From positions 1,947 through 39,223 of the forward strand of contig MERI01000192.1 of assembly GCA_001772005.1 (NCBI GenBank): DNA of 37,277 nt. Reading direction: 5' to 3'. Position numbers and translations under genes: made by a program. Shown one piece after another: positions 25,221 through 36,200 of the stretch (the stretch's first letter is position 1; every line of letters starts with the position of its first letter). The stretch is from Betaproteobacteria bacterium RIFCSPLOWO2_12_FULL_62_58 (GTDB taxonomy: Bacteria; Pseudomonadota; Gammaproteobacteria; Burkholderiales; SG8-41). The notes under the pieces were generated by a model. That model ran no database searches, was not told the origin of the DNA, and worked only from the letters and a program-made list of their open reading frames with translations.

Positions 25221-25298
25221 CGCGTTTACGGGTCTCGCTTTAGCATGCGAGGCCGGGTGCGCGGGGAGGCGCGTTGGTGCCCGCCCAGCGAATGTCCG

Positions 25299-26930
25299 AT
25301 GATGACAGCAGACCATGCCCATGCGACGGCGGCCAACCGCGGCCAATTGCCGCTGTTGGCCGCGCTGTCCCGCCCCGAGTGCTACCCCCACCCGGTGGCG
25401 GGTGTGCGCGTGCTCGAGACCCACATCTCGTGGGTGCTGCTCACGGGAACGTGGGCCTACAAGATCAAGAAGCCGCTCAATCTCGGCTTCCTCGATTTCT
25501 CGACGCCTGAGCTGAGGCGCCGCTTCTGCGAAGAAGAACTGCGGCTCAACCGCCGGCTCGCACCGCAGCTTTACGACGCAGTGGTGGAAATCCGGGGCAC
25601 ACCGGAGAGCCCGCGCATAGAAGGCACCGGGCCCGTGTTCGAGTACGCGGTGAAGATGCGCGAGTTCCCGCAGGATGCGCTCGCGAGCCGTCTGCTCGCT
25701 GCAGATCGGCTCAGCCCGCGGCAGATCGAGCAGCTCGCCGCGACCATCGCTGCATTCCATGGGAGCGCCGCGGTAGCCGAAGCGGGCGGTGCGTTCGGCT
25801 CGCCGCGCACCGTGCTCGCGCCGGCGCTCCAGAATTTCGAGCAACTGCTGCCGCTGCTCGCCACGCCCGGGGATCGGACGGTGCTGGCGGCGTTGCGCGA
25901 GTGGACGGAACGGGAGCACCGCGCGCGGGGCGCGCTCTTCGAGGAACGCCGCGAGGCAGGCGCGGTGCGGGAATGCCACGGCGATCTGCACCTCGGCAAC
26001 ATCGTGCTGATCGACGGCAAGCTCACTCCTTTCGATTGCATCGAGTTCAATCCCGACCTGCGCTGGATCGATGTCATGAACGAAGCGGCTTTCCTGGTGA
26101 TGGACCTCACCGACCGCCGCCGACCCGATCTCGCTTTCCGGTTCCTCAATGCCTACCTCGAACTCACGGCCGACTACGGCGGCCTCGGCATCCTGCGTTT
26201 CTACCTCGTCTACCGCGCGATAGTGCGCGCGAAAGTCCACTGCATCCGCGCCTCGCAACCCGGCGTGCTGTCCGCAGAACGCACGCGGCTCCTCGCCGCC
26301 GGTCGCGACTACCTCGGCCTCGCGCAGCATTTCACTCGCGGCGCCCGCGCCGCGATCGTCATTACTCACGGCCTTTCCGGATCGGGCAAAACCGTGATTT
26401 CGCAATCCGTCGCACCGGATCTCGGCGCAATACGCATCCGCTCCGATGTCGAACGCAAACGGCTGTGCGGCATCGACCTCCTGGCGCGCAGCGGCTCGAA
26501 CGTGGAAACGGGCATTTACACCCAGGAACTCACGCGCGCCACCTATGAGCGGCTGGTGCAGCTCGCGCGCATGGTGACAGGCGCCGGCTATCCCGCGATC
26601 GTCGACGGCGCGTTTCTCAGGCGCTGGCAGCGCGACCTGTTTCGCGGCCTCGCCGGCGAGCTCGGCGTGCCGTTTGCCATCCTCGACGTATGCGCACCGG
26701 AGCCCGTGCTGCGTACGCGCCTCACGCAGCGCGCGAGCAGCGCAGGCGATGCTTCGGAAGCCGATCAAGCGGTACTGACACATCAGATCTCCACCCATGA
26801 ACCGATCGCCGATGACGAAGCGCGGGAGGCGGTGCGGGTCGATTCCGGACTATCCGGAAGTGACGCGGCTGCGGAGCGGGCATGTCATGCCTTGGCGCGA
26901 TGGCTGGGCTATCAGGCCGGCGGCCGATGA
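25299..26930 (+). CDS. bifunctional aminoglycoside-phosphotransferase-like / AAA kinase protein
   Basis: A 543-aa fusion of an APH-like kinase domain and a P-loop kinase domain (COG2187 plus COG0645 layout). The APH part has the catalytic loop HGDLHLGN at 227-234 and PFDCIEFNP as the metal-binding equivalent. The C-terminal part has GLSGSGKT at 358-365, then a SDVERKRL segment as in zeta-toxin-like or gluconate-kinase-like P-loop kinases. Start MMTADHAHA at 25299 is chosen; the frame is open to 25245. The substrate is unknown, and despite the APH name drug resistance is unlikely. Such genes recur in FNR-type regulons, and this one has a perfect box 106 nt upstream. Confidence 0.9.
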   Translation: MMTADHAHATAANRGQLPLLAALSRPECYPHPVAGVRVLETHISWVLLTGTWAYKIKKPLNLGFLDFSTPELRRRFCEEELRLNRRLAPQLYDAVVEIRGTPESPRIEGTGPVFEYAVKMREFPQDALASRLLAADRLSPRQIEQLAATIAAFHGSAAVAEAGGAFGSPRTVLAPALQNFEQLLPLLATPGDRTVLAALREWTEREHRARGALFEERREAGAVRECHGDLHLGNIVLIDGKLTPFDCIEFNPDLRWIDVMNEAAFLVMDLTDRRRPDLAFRFLNAYLELTADYGGLGILRFYLVYRAIVRAKVHCIRASQPGVLSAERTRLLAAGRDYLGLAQHFTRGARAAIVITHGLSGSGKTVISQSVAPDLGAIRIRSDVERKRLCGIDLLARSGSNVETGIYTQELTRATYERLVQLARMVTGAGYPAIVDGAFLRRWQRDLFRGLAGELGVPFAILDVCAPEPVLRTRLTQRASSAGDASEADQAVLTHQISTHEPIADDEAREAVRVDSGLSGSDAAAERACHALARWLGYQAGGR

Positions 26931-27017
26931 GCTACTCGAGACGAACCGATATTCTTCCCGGAGCGTTGCGATTTCCTGCTGGTGCCGTTCAATCTGAAGT
27001 GACAAGGAGGTTGGTCC

Positions 27018-27239
27018 ATGGCGACCCACAGCTACACCGCAATTCTGGAGAAGGAAGGCGACATGTATGTGGCGCTCTGCCCCGAGCTCGACGTCGCAAG
27101 CCAGGGGGCGACTGTAGAGGCGGCTACCGCGAACCTGAAAGAAGCGGTCGAGCTGTTCCTCGAGTGCGCCGACCCGGAAGAAATCAAGCGGCGTCTGCAC
27201 ACCGAGGTTTTCGTGACGCGCTTCGAATTCGAAGCATAA
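27018..27239 (+). CDS. HicB-like solo antitoxin-family protein
   Basis: A 73-aa protein of the HicB_like fold: an N-terminal beta-hairpin (YTAILEKEGDMYVALCPEL), a short loop with SQGATVEAA and a helix LKEAVELFLE. It has no C-terminal DNA-binding domain. An AAGGAGG ribosome binding site lies upstream. No hicA is seen on either side, so it is a solo member, a group common in genomes and not necessarily an active antitoxin. Confidence 0.82.
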   Translation: MATHSYTAILEKEGDMYVALCPELDVASQGATVEAATANLKEAVELFLECADPEEIKRRLHTEVFVTRFEFEA

Positions 27240-27241
27240 GT

Positions 27242-27391
27242 TCGATTCCGATACCGCTTAAGCGCTATCAGGAACGCGTCATCGGGGAAGTGAAAACCTT
27301 CCTCGAGATGCTCGCCGCGTTACAGGCCGCGGGTACTCACCAGTCACGCCACTTACCTGTTCGCATTGCGTATGCGGCGCATGCGGTCTAG
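27242..27391 (+). pseudogene. N-terminal remnant of a restriction/helicase protein
   Basis: About 49 codons in one frame, reading IPIPLKRYQERVIGEVKTFL then EMLAALQAAG and ending at TAG (27389-27391). The IPLKxYQxRV opening followed by a helix is typical of the start of type III restriction or SNF2-like subunits, which run to 900 residues or more. Everything after about 45 residues is gone. It has no own start codon in this frame and directly follows the HicB-like stop. Confidence 0.55.
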
Positions 27392-27477
27392 GATATACGT
27401 ATAACAACTTCTTGTTCGTCCGGTCGCAGCCTTTGCGACAAATAGAATGTCGTCACAGTTTTCGGTAGGAGGACTGG

Positions 27478-30400
27478 ATGTCCGCGCGTCACATCCCATG
27501 CGGGGTTGCGGTCAATGAGAGCGAACGTCAAGCGATTGAGCGGCTGAAGAATAAGCTGCCGGACGGTTGGATTCTGCTGTCCAACTTGAATCACTCGACC
27601 TCGGCCGCCTATCCCTCGGACGAGATTGACCTCATCATCATTGGCCCACCCGGCGTTACTGTAGTCGAGGTCAAGCATTGGGACCTCGACTACGTAAAGA
27701 AGAATGCGCTTCGCGCGGATGGAGAAGCAGAGCGGGCCAATGACAAGGCCAAGCGAATAGCTGGGAAAATTCGACCTGCGTTCGACCCCGGCTTTGTTGC
27801 GGCCACGATGTTGTTGACACGAGGCGGGACCGGAATCGCGGGCGGCCAGCGATTCAAAGCACGCGGGGTACCGCTCTTCGGTCTTTCCGAGTGGAAGGAG
27901 TTGGTGAATGCCGATGGCGGCAATCGGTTATCCCAGATTCAGGTCGAAAAAGCGGCAAAGCTGATTGAACCGCGCACGAGTATCGCAGTCTCGGGGGACC
28001 TTCGGCGTTTTGGCGAGCTGATCAACCTGGAGCGAGTGGAGTCTGCGAATGCTCCGTTCCAGCGAGTGTATAGGGGTGAGCACCCAAGCCGCCGAGACAA
28101 AGTGATCCTGCACCTGTTTGATTTATCCGCTACCGATGAAAAGCAGGCAGAGAATCGGGCGCGTCGTGAGTTCGAGGTCATTCAGCGTTGGCAGAAGTCG
28201 GACTATGTACCCAGCCTGCTCGACTCTTTCCAAGAAGCTGAGCACTACCCCGGAGAACTTTTCTATTTCTCGCTGGTGGATTCCGCGGCTCCTAAGCTTA
28301 GCGAGCGTGCAGCGGATATGAATTGGAGTGTGGATGACAGGCTGCGCTATGCGCGAGAGGCGCTGTCGGCTTTGCAGGAATTCCACCAGCCGACCGAGCC
28401 GGAATATCAACCGATCATCCATCGCAATATCACGCCTGACACGCTTCGTGTCCGGCACAACGGTCGGCCGCTGTTCACTGGCTTCGGGCTCTCACGCCTC
28501 ACCGATGCGCACACGATCTCTTCTGTTGCGACAGTGACCTCGAACAATGAGTGGACAGCCCCGGAAGTCCGCACCGGCGGCTTGGCTGCCGCGGATGGAC
28601 GGTCAGACGTCTTTTCCCTATGCAAGTCGCTGATGCTCTTGTTCGGGGAGCAAAATCAAGCGGCTAGCGACGCACGGGAATGGCTCGCTCTGGGTTGTGT
28701 GGAAGCGCCTGATGAGCGGGAACGGCTGACGGACATCGCCTCCGCGCTGGAGCAAAACACGTCTCCTTTGCAGGCCGATGCCCCTCCTCCACCGCTCCCG
28801 GCACCTGAATATTGGGACGAGGACACCATCGTCCCCTTCAAGGAGTCGCGCTACAGAATCGTCAATCGGCTCGGTCGCGGCGGTATCGGGCAGACCTTCA
28901 AGGTCGTGGAGCTGGCTGCCAACAACGAGGAGCGCTTCGGCACCTACGTCGCCAAGGTCATCCAACATGGGCAGGATGCAGAGCCAGCTCTACGCGCTTA
29001 TCGTAAAGCCCGACAGCACACCACCCATCCCAACCTGTCGGCCCTGCACGAGATCGCATCGGAGTGGCAGCGCAATCGCTTCGTTGCGCTGATGAAGTGG
29101 GTGGAAGGCACTCCTCTAGCGGACTTGGGCGGCGTGCTGGAACTGTATGGCGAGGAACTGAGAGAGCCTTCTGTAGAGGCGATGATTCTGCGGTGGCTGG
29201 ACGCGCTATGCGATGCGCTCTGGCAGTTTCATCAAGTGGGCTTGGTACATGGCGACGTTGGCCCGCGCAACATCATCGTGCAGGGCGGAAACGTCGTGTT
29301 GACCGACTACGACACCGTCACCGATGTGGGTCAGCCGCCACGCAGCCACAACGCGTTGTATGCCAGCGAGGGTATCCAGAACCGCGCGGCGGTTACGGCG
29401 AGCGATGATCTGTTCGCCCTTGCGGCAGCGTTCTTCCATGTCCTGTTCGAACGCGACCCGTTCGCCTTCGGCGCCGAGCGCTACAAGAACCGTGGTATGA
29501 ACTGGGAGGGTGTAGACGAAAAGCGATGGCCCGCACTTCGGCGCTTCCTGGATCGCGCCACACAGGCCGATACCGCACAACGATTCCGGGATGCCCGCGA
29601 AGCCCGGGATTACCTGAAAACGGCCGCAACCGAAGACCTTCCTGCAGTTTCGCCACCGCCATTTGCCGCCGTCACGCTTAGCCCCCAAGTCGTCCCGCGT
29701 CTTGCCGAACTGCTCAGTGCCTATCCCGGATCGCGGCATGGCAATGCCGAGACGCGCGGGCTGGATTCCCGTTTCGCCGAAGAAACCTACGTGGACACCG
29801 GGCTGGACCAGACCCTGCAACGCGAGGTCCGGGAAGGCGAAGTGGACCTGATCGTCCTCTTCGGTAACGCCGGCGATGGGAAAACCGCCTTCCTGCAGAA
29901 CCTCACACAAGCCGTGACCGAGGATCGGCCGACCTCTCAGCAGCGACTCTGGGAACGCAGACTTCCGGGCGGCCGGATGCTCAAGCTCAATCTTGACGGC
30001 TCCGCCGCGTGTAAGGGCAGCAGCGCGAACGACCTGCTCGACGCTTTCCTCAAGCCCTTCCAGTCTGGAGATGAACGCACGATGCGATCCTTTACGCACG
30101 CGCTCGCCATCAACAGCGGCAAAATGCTGGAATGGCTGGAGCAGCGGGGAAGCGAAACGCCGTTCACCGAGAGTCTGCGCGCCGCGTTATTCGGTGATGG
30201 CGCTGAGAGTGCGCCGCCGTTGAACCCGCGCTTCCGATTGGTTGACCTCAATCACCGGTCGCTGGTCGGCGGTTACGACACCCACGGTGGCCAGGTCGGG
30301 ATGCAGTTTCTGAACGCGCTGTTAGATCGCTTCCTGGGCAGCCAGCTTCAAGCTGATCCGTGGGCGCCGTGCGCGCGTTGCTCCGCGCAGCAGCGGTGCA

Positions 30401-31407
30401 GCGCCTGGGCATCCGTGCGCACACTGCGCGATGGCGAACTCGGTCCGCGTGTGCGCAGAAAGCTTGCCGACGCCTTGCAGGCCAGCCATCTCCGGGGCGA
30501 AATCCACATTACCGCTCGCGAGTTGCGCGCTGCGCTGGTGTTTATCCTGTTCGGCATTCACGACTGCCAGGAATTGCACGACAACCCCGAACTCAAGCCC
30601 GCGCCATATTGGGATCGCGCTTTTTCTGCGGCAGGCGAGGCGGGTGAAGGCCGACAGGGTGAGTTGTTGGCGGAACTCGCGCACTTCGACCCGGCTCTCG
30701 AAGCTGACTCGATTCTGGATCGCCACCTGCTTCCCCGGGCGGCACCGGATGAGAGGGGATCCTTGTGGGGCCTTGCCTCCGCTCGCCGCCGGGCCTTCTT
30801 CGAATGGGACGAGGATCGACTGAGCGCACTCCATCTGCCGCCGGATGCGCTGTCCATGCACGGCGCCAAGCATCTGGATCGCTTCCGCAGTGTGCCGATC
30901 ATGAGTGCGGACGATCGCAGCGCGTTGTGTCGCGACCTCTGTCTGGGCATTGCCCATCTCGAAGACCTGCCCGAAGTAGCGTTCCGCTCGCAAGGCCTGC
31001 CGCTGCGCGTCACGCCGCGCACCCCCACGGAGAGCGAATTCTGGGTACTCAAGCCCTGGGATCGCTTCGCGCTTATTGCGCCGTTACCGAAGACGGTGCA
31101 AGGGCTGGAGGTGCTGCACACCCACGTGCTGCTGAACTACCGGAGTCCGAGGGGCCTGGAAGAACGCTTGCCGATTGGCCTCGAACTCTTTCACCTCTTG
31201 CTGGCGCTCAAGGATGGCGCCCAGTTGACGGGCGCTGCGCAGGAGGGCGTGTTTGCGCACCTCGATCTGTTCGTTCAGCGCATCGCCCAGGAAGACGTGC
31301 GCGAGCTGCACGCTTGGCACCCCGAGCGGGAGGAGGCCGTCACGCGCCTGCGCATCGAATTGCGAGACGGACTCCAAACGCTGATCCGTGAGGATGCGAC
31401 CGTATGA
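27478..31407 (+). CDS. NERD / pseudokinase / kinase / P-loop ATPase defence protein (MAD6-like)
   Basis: A 1309-aa protein with four parts. Residues ~12-150: NERD nuclease-like domain, with D51 and E64-V-K66 of a PD-(D/E)xK site. Residues ~184-365: a kinase-like domain whose catalytic loop reads HRNITPDTL (315-323) and whose DFG is GFG, so it lacks the catalytic Asp. Residues ~458-715: a second kinase domain with GRGGIG (466-471), K493, HGD (591-593), N598 and DYD (610-612), apparently active. Then a P-loop ATPase, GNAGDGKT (796-803), with a C965/C968/C974 cluster. Order and size fit the MADS kinase MAD6; PglW of BREX type 2 (NERD plus kinase) and DptF (ATPase part) are partial alternatives. 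TAGGAGGA precedes the ATG. It overlaps the next gene by 4 nt. Confidence 0.85.
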   Translation: MSARHIPCGVAVNESERQAIERLKNKLPDGWILLSNLNHSTSAAYPSDEIDLIIIGPPGVTVVEVKHWDLDYVKKNALRADGEAERANDKAKRIAGKIRPAFDPGFVAATMLLTRGGTGIAGGQRFKARGVPLFGLSEWKELVNADGGNRLSQIQVEKAAKLIEPRTSIAVSGDLRRFGELINLERVESANAPFQRVYRGEHPSRRDKVILHLFDLSATDEKQAENRARREFEVIQRWQKSDYVPSLLDSFQEAEHYPGELFYFSLVDSAAPKLSERAADMNWSVDDRLRYAREALSALQEFHQPTEPEYQPIIHRNITPDTLRVRHNGRPLFTGFGLSRLTDAHTISSVATVTSNNEWTAPEVRTGGLAAADGRSDVFSLCKSLMLLFGEQNQAASDAREWLALGCVEAPDERERLTDIASALEQNTSPLQADAPPPPLPAPEYWDEDTIVPFKESRYRIVNRLGRGGIGQTFKVVELAANNEERFGTYVAKVIQHGQDAEPALRAYRKARQHTTHPNLSALHEIASEWQRNRFVALMKWVEGTPLADLGGVLELYGEELREPSVEAMILRWLDALCDALWQFHQVGLVHGDVGPRNIIVQGGNVVLTDYDTVTDVGQPPRSHNALYASEGIQNRAAVTASDDLFALAAAFFHVLFERDPFAFGAERYKNRGMNWEGVDEKRWPALRRFLDRATQADTAQRFRDAREARDYLKTAATEDLPAVSPPPFAAVTLSPQVVPRLAELLSAYPGSRHGNAETRGLDSRFAEETYVDTGLDQTLQREVREGEVDLIVLFGNAGDGKTAFLQNLTQAVTEDRPTSQQRLWERRLPGGRMLKLNLDGSAACKGSSANDLLDAFLKPFQSGDERTMRSFTHALAINSGKMLEWLEQRGSETPFTESLRAALFGDGAESAPPLNPRFRLVDLNHRSLVGGYDTHGGQVGMQFLNALLDRFLGSQLQADPWAPCARCSAQQRCSAWASVRTLRDGELGPRVRRKLADALQASHLRGEIHITARELRAALVFILFGIHDCQELHDNPELKPAPYWDRAFSAAGEAGEGRQGELLAELAHFDPALEADSILDRHLLPRAAPDERGSLWGLASARRRAFFEWDEDRLSALHLPPDALSMHGAKHLDRFRSVPIMSADDRSALCRDLCLGIAHLEDLPEVAFRSQGLPLRVTPRTPTESEFWVLKPWDRFALIAPLPKTVQGLEVLHTHVLLNYRSPRGLEERLPIGLELFHLLLALKDGAQLTGAAQEGVFAHLDLFVQRIAQEDVRELHAWHPEREEAVTRLRIELRDGLQTLIREDATV

Positions 31408-33233
31408 GTAAGACGGCCAAGACCATCGCCGATGAGGTACTTACGCCCGCGCGTGTACGTGAGCTATGGACGGCAAATTATTTGCCCGCACTGCCGTTCA
31501 CACCTCAGAACTTCGACATCGGCACGTTGCTGCCGGCCATGCTCTACATGGCGCGGTGGGGGCAGCGCCGCGGCAAGGGCGCGTTCAAAGAAGCGTTTGG
31601 TTCGAAGATCAATGGCAAAGCAGAACCACCGACCATCAAGAACGTGGCATCGGGACTGCTCGCCAAACAAGCTGGTGCATTTGACGGCTTTGGTGACCCG
31701 TACGCTCAATCCTTACTCGCCGATCTTCTGCTGACGTATTGCCTCGAGAATAAAGGCCATGAGGAGGGACACGACGTCCAGGTGCAACGCGTGTTCGCCA
31801 CCCACTACATGGCGAGCTGGGTGGATCTGCCGGATGCGGTCGCACATCTTCGTGGCGTGCCGGAACTGTTGACGGCATTGCTGGCGTGGACGAGCCACGG
31901 CGAAGCCATCCAGCCGGGTGGCAAGGGACAGTTCATCGTCGGCGATGCCTTTCGGGTGAATCCGCTCTTGAAGCTGTTTGCGCGCCACATGACACTTAAA
32001 GGCGATAAGGCGTGGAATCTTGGTGATTCAGATCACTTTCGCGAGGAAGTAGCCAGCGATCTTGGTGTGGATGAATGGCTCGCGGTGCGGGTCGCGCTGG
32101 GCTGCAGAACAGCGCCCTATAAAGTTGGAAAGGGCAAGGGTGAGGGAGATAGTCGCATTCCCAATCGCTGGCCGATTGCGATGGACTCAGCCCGGCATCT
32201 GCGACAAGACCTTATGACCTTCATTGATGTCTATGGGCCGGTGATGCCGCGCCAAGCGTTCCTGCCCATGCTGGAATCTGGCATCGCGCTGGGGATGACC
32301 AACATCATCCTGGGCACCACGGCCTGTCTATTCGAATGGGATCGCACTGGCGAGGTACCCAGCCCGGAAGCTCATTGGCCTTTGTTTGTGGATTGCTCGC
32401 TGGGGCAGGACGTGCAATTGCGACGCGTGTCCGAGTCCGTGATGGCTGAGTGTGCAGCGCGCTACGAGCGGCTGCCGATGCTGATGATGACGCTGCGCAT
32501 TCTCGACGAGCGCGCACGCTACGACCGGAAGCTGCGGAATGAGTTGCCGGCACCGTTCCCCGATGCGCGCCCTCGTCTGAACCTCTTGGGCGCGCTGATC
32601 CATGAGCGTCATGCACGGGCGGACTCCATCCTCAATGGTCTTGATGAAGACTGCCTGCGACTGGCCGAGAAGCTAGAGGAATCCGAGGAATCGCCAGAAG
32701 CCATCGAGATTCTAATGGGCAAAGCCGAAAACCCTGCACGACGAATCGCCGAAGCGATGGTGCAGTTAGTCGGGGACAATCACCAAGGCGGTTTCTTGAG
32801 GAGCGCACTCGAAAGTTGCGTAATGTCAGACCGCCCCAACGGTCTCGCCATGAAACGCCGTGTCCCGCGCACCGAAGCGGGCGCTCGAAGGTCAGTGGAT
32901 ATGCGCGCCATCGTCGTGACCAACCCGATGCTGGACTTTCTCGTTCATCGGCACCTGCGCAAGGACGCGCGCGGCAAGGCCGCGAAACCACTGTCGCTGC
33001 GTCAGTTCCTGGACATTCTTTACAAACACTACGGACTCTACGTGGATCGCGAACCGCCGGGCATGTCTGTTCCACAAGGCCTGCTGCGGGAAAATAAACG
33101 TTGGCTGGAACGCCGGTTGCGGGACCTGGGTCTGCTGGTGGGTGTAAACGACGCCGAATCTATGAAGCAACTGCGCACCCGGTTCGCAGTACCCGAACAG
33201 GTGGAGGAAGCCGCCGATGACGCTACCGAGTAA
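31404..33233 (+). CDS. defence-operon protein of unknown fold (MAD7-like)
   Basis: A 609-aa soluble protein with no motif I can assign. It starts with LTPARVRELWTANYLPALPF and has several aromatic-rich helical stretches; no membrane segment, P-loop or clear nuclease site is seen. Its size and its place between a NERD-kinase-ATPase and a large P-loop protein match MAD7 of MADS; DptG would be the counterpart in phosphorothioation-dependent restriction. Its ATG overlaps the upstream stop (ATGA) and its 3' end overlaps the next start by 17 nt, so the three are translationally coupled and probably act as a complex. Confidence 0.82.
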   Translation: MSKTAKTIADEVLTPARVRELWTANYLPALPFTPQNFDIGTLLPAMLYMARWGQRRGKGAFKEAFGSKINGKAEPPTIKNVASGLLAKQAGAFDGFGDPYAQSLLADLLLTYCLENKGHEEGHDVQVQRVFATHYMASWVDLPDAVAHLRGVPELLTALLAWTSHGEAIQPGGKGQFIVGDAFRVNPLLKLFARHMTLKGDKAWNLGDSDHFREEVASDLGVDEWLAVRVALGCRTAPYKVGKGKGEGDSRIPNRWPIAMDSARHLRQDLMTFIDVYGPVMPRQAFLPMLESGIALGMTNIILGTTACLFEWDRTGEVPSPEAHWPLFVDCSLGQDVQLRRVSESVMAECAARYERLPMLMMTLRILDERARYDRKLRNELPAPFPDARPRLNLLGALIHERHARADSILNGLDEDCLRLAEKLEESEESPEAIEILMGKAENPARRIAEAMVQLVGDNHQGGFLRSALESCVMSDRPNGLAMKRRVPRTEAGARRSVDMRAIVVTNPMLDFLVHRHLRKDARGKAAKPLSLRQFLDILYKHYGLYVDREPPGMSVPQGLLRENKRWLERRLRDLGLLVGVNDAESMKQLRTRFAVPEQVEEAADDATE

Positions 33234-36200
33234 CGCCATCCCGCTTCTGCGCGAGGCCTTCCAAAGGCTTCTGGGCAAGGCCGCGCCGGGGAGCGTAGCG
33301 TACGTCCGCTGCCTGCATCCAGACATCGCGCTTGCATTGGCGGCTGACCCGCAGTTTGCGCTGGCTGCCTGGAAGATCGCGGTCGTCACGGATCAGGCCG
33401 ACGCCGCTAGCCGTCGCATCACGGCGGACCAAGCGGTGGAATGGCGCGAAGACAAGGCCGATCCGCTGTTGCTGCTCGTGAACATGGACACGGCTGGCGC
33501 GGGCATGGACGGCATTTACAGCGCGGCGCGCGAAGTGACGGAGGAGACGTTGTTTGGCGCCTGCCTCAAGCTTGCGCATGAGCACCTGCCCCACGGCTGC
33601 AAGCGCTTCGCAGAGGCGGCCCGGCGCAAAGCCCGGCATACCTCGCGCAATCAGTCGCTCTCGCCTTGGCGGGAGTTTTCTTATCTCTGCCGCGCTACGG
33701 CTGGGCAGCATGCGCTCGGCGAAGCCTTGCCGGAAATCGGTCTGTGGCCCGTCGCGACGGCCGAGGTGCTAGACATCGACCATCTGGACCGCTCGGCGCG
33801 TCTGGTCGAACGCCTCTTGCCTAGAGTCGGCAATCGGCAGTCGCCGGAGGCACGCGCGGTAGCGCTGCGTCTGCCGGAATCGCAGACAGACGAGGCCAGA
33901 AGATTGGCCCGCTTTCTCAATGACGCAGAGAGTTTGTCGCGGCTCGATGCACTTCAGCGTCTGGAAGCCGAAGAAGATCTCTGGATCAACCGGTTGCGGC
34001 CGGGCGTATTTGAAACGCAATCTTTGCGCGGCATCGAGTGGCAGCCGTGGCGGGGCAAGAGCGGGAGGCTACTGGCTTGGTCCGGCCTGATGGACAACCC
34101 CGATCAACGCCCGGAATTGCGCCTGAATAGCAATGCCGAGGATTCGAATAACCGCGCACGCCTGGAAGTCCGATGGAAGACCGACCCGGCCCAGTTGGCA
34201 AAGGGCGCGGTGGACTATCTCGTGCAGATCAAGTCGGGCGACGATGTGCTCGCCGAGAGACCGGGCAGCCATCAGCAGAAGAACTTTCAGCAGTGCGTAT
34301 TCACACAGGATGACTTCGGCGATCTCGACGAAAACTCCCGCTTCGAGGCGCAAGCCGTGATCCGCGCGCTGGCAGGGGACGGCGGAGAGGAAGCACCCAG
34401 CCCGTTCCGAGCCGAAAGCGATGATTTCATCCTCTGCTTTGGCGAGCACCCGACGGTCACCAGGAACAGCAGCGGCCGGGTCTATCCCACGCTGGCATTG
34501 GCCGTGGTAGACATCGCGCCGGATCAGCAGGCTTTCCAGCAGATCGCCGGTGACATTGCTAACCCGCAAACGTTTAGTTGCGACAAGAAGGGCTTTATCG
34601 CCTGCCGACACAACGGCAAAACCGCACGGGTGCTCTGCCCGAATCTGTTGCTCGAACTTGCAAGCTCCTGGGTTCAGGAAGGTGGCGGGCTAGGCCGCTG
34701 GCGCCAGCGCGTGCGCGCCGATGGCTCTACCGCGGAGGCGCCCGAGTTCGTTCCAGTCGCGGCGGGAACCGATCTGAACGGGCAGCGCTTTGTGCAGGCC
34801 TCGCGGGCGTTCATGGCGTGGCTCGCGAAGTCGAGCCTGGGTCCGCTCGCTGTGCTCTACACTGATCAGAAACCAGTTGTGGACTATGTGAATGCAGCCA
34901 CCACTTGGTGGGAATCCACCGGCCCAGACTCTGCGCTGATTCACACACTGGAAGTGCTCGGCCTGTCCGGCCAGCGGCACGGCCTGATTGTGCTGCCCAC
35001 GCACCCGCTGCGCGTTGCTTGGCAACAAGGCTTCGATCTTCTGGCTTTTCAACATCGCTACGAAGGGGGCGTGCCTGCTGCCAAAGTGAACAAGCTGTTG
35101 GGGGGGCTTTCGGGTGCGCAATATCCGGCCATGTTACCGGGGCTCGACGGCAGCGAGCCGTTCGTGTTCGCGGACAATCTTGGCTTTCATGCAGTTGCGA
35201 TGACCGCCGCGGACGACCCCGAACCCAAGGCAACAGTGGCGCTGCTCTCCCGACTTTTGGCCGGCGGCGACTCCGACGATGAAGAAAGCGTTGCCCCGAC
35301 CATCGGCCGCAGTGCTGCTGACCTGCTGGGTGGGGAAATCGCGAGCTATCTGACCCTCCACCCGGACTATCGCCGCGTGCGCGTGCATGCCTTGCGACCT
35401 GGTGACGCCAAGCCTGCGGCGCGCGCATTGGGGAAGGGACTACGGGACGTGGAGAAGGCAGAAGAGGCCGGCGATGACGCGGTAGAGGCGGCGCGGCCAG
35501 AAGAACATCGCAAGCACGCGTTTGAACTGGAACTCTACCCGGCGGACGCCGGTAGACGGTTGTGCGGTCAGTTTCTTTCCACGACCGCCGAACGCCGGCG
35601 CAGCGGCGCCGGTTTCGTTCCCGAGGATGACCGCTGGTTGTTGGATAGCGTGCCCCGGCCGGGCGGGGTCACGCTGCCGAGGCTGCAGTGGTCGCGTCGC
35701 GCGCGGGCTATCCCGGAAACGCCCGCGCATCTGGCTTTGGCCTTCGACTTGCTGTCGAGCCGGATCGAGTGCCGCAAAGCAGTTGATCTGCCGAATGGCA
35801 ATCTGGAGGTGCATGGTCTTTCGTTGGCGCCCGAGCGCCGCTTTGAGCCGGCGCCAATACCGCATTGGCTGACGGTCGTTCCAACTGCACCGGAGGGCGA
35901 CAAGCACCCGGTAGGTCGCGTGCTTTCAGAACGGCTGGTGAAGGCGTCTACGGCCATCCTGCGTCTGGTTTGTCGGCAGCGCGGCGGGAAAGAGGACGAA
36001 TGGCCGGTGCTGGTGACGGAAGTCAATGCCGACCAGGAGGAAATCCTCACCCGTTTGCACCACCTCTGCGACTGGGTCGTGTCCGTGGATCGTCACGCGG
36101 GTGTCGAGTATTTCGACTCTCCGCGCGACCTGCCTCGGCCGTACGACGCCTATTTGATCGATTGCGTTCCGGAGCGAGACGATCTGGGCTTTCTTCAGCT

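Noticed and set aside
25134..26798. Long minus-strand extension of the 198-aa gene
   Set aside because: It is antisense to the APH/AAA gene, crosses the FNR promoter, and a strong ribosome binding site places the real start at 25133.
25299..26930. Antibiotic resistance gene
   Set aside because: The APH-like domain is fused to a P-loop kinase in a widespread housekeeping-type family; nothing indicates drug modification.
27018..27239. HicAB toxin-antitoxin module
   Set aside because: No HicA-like ORF is present on either side, and the HicB-like protein lacks a DNA-binding domain.
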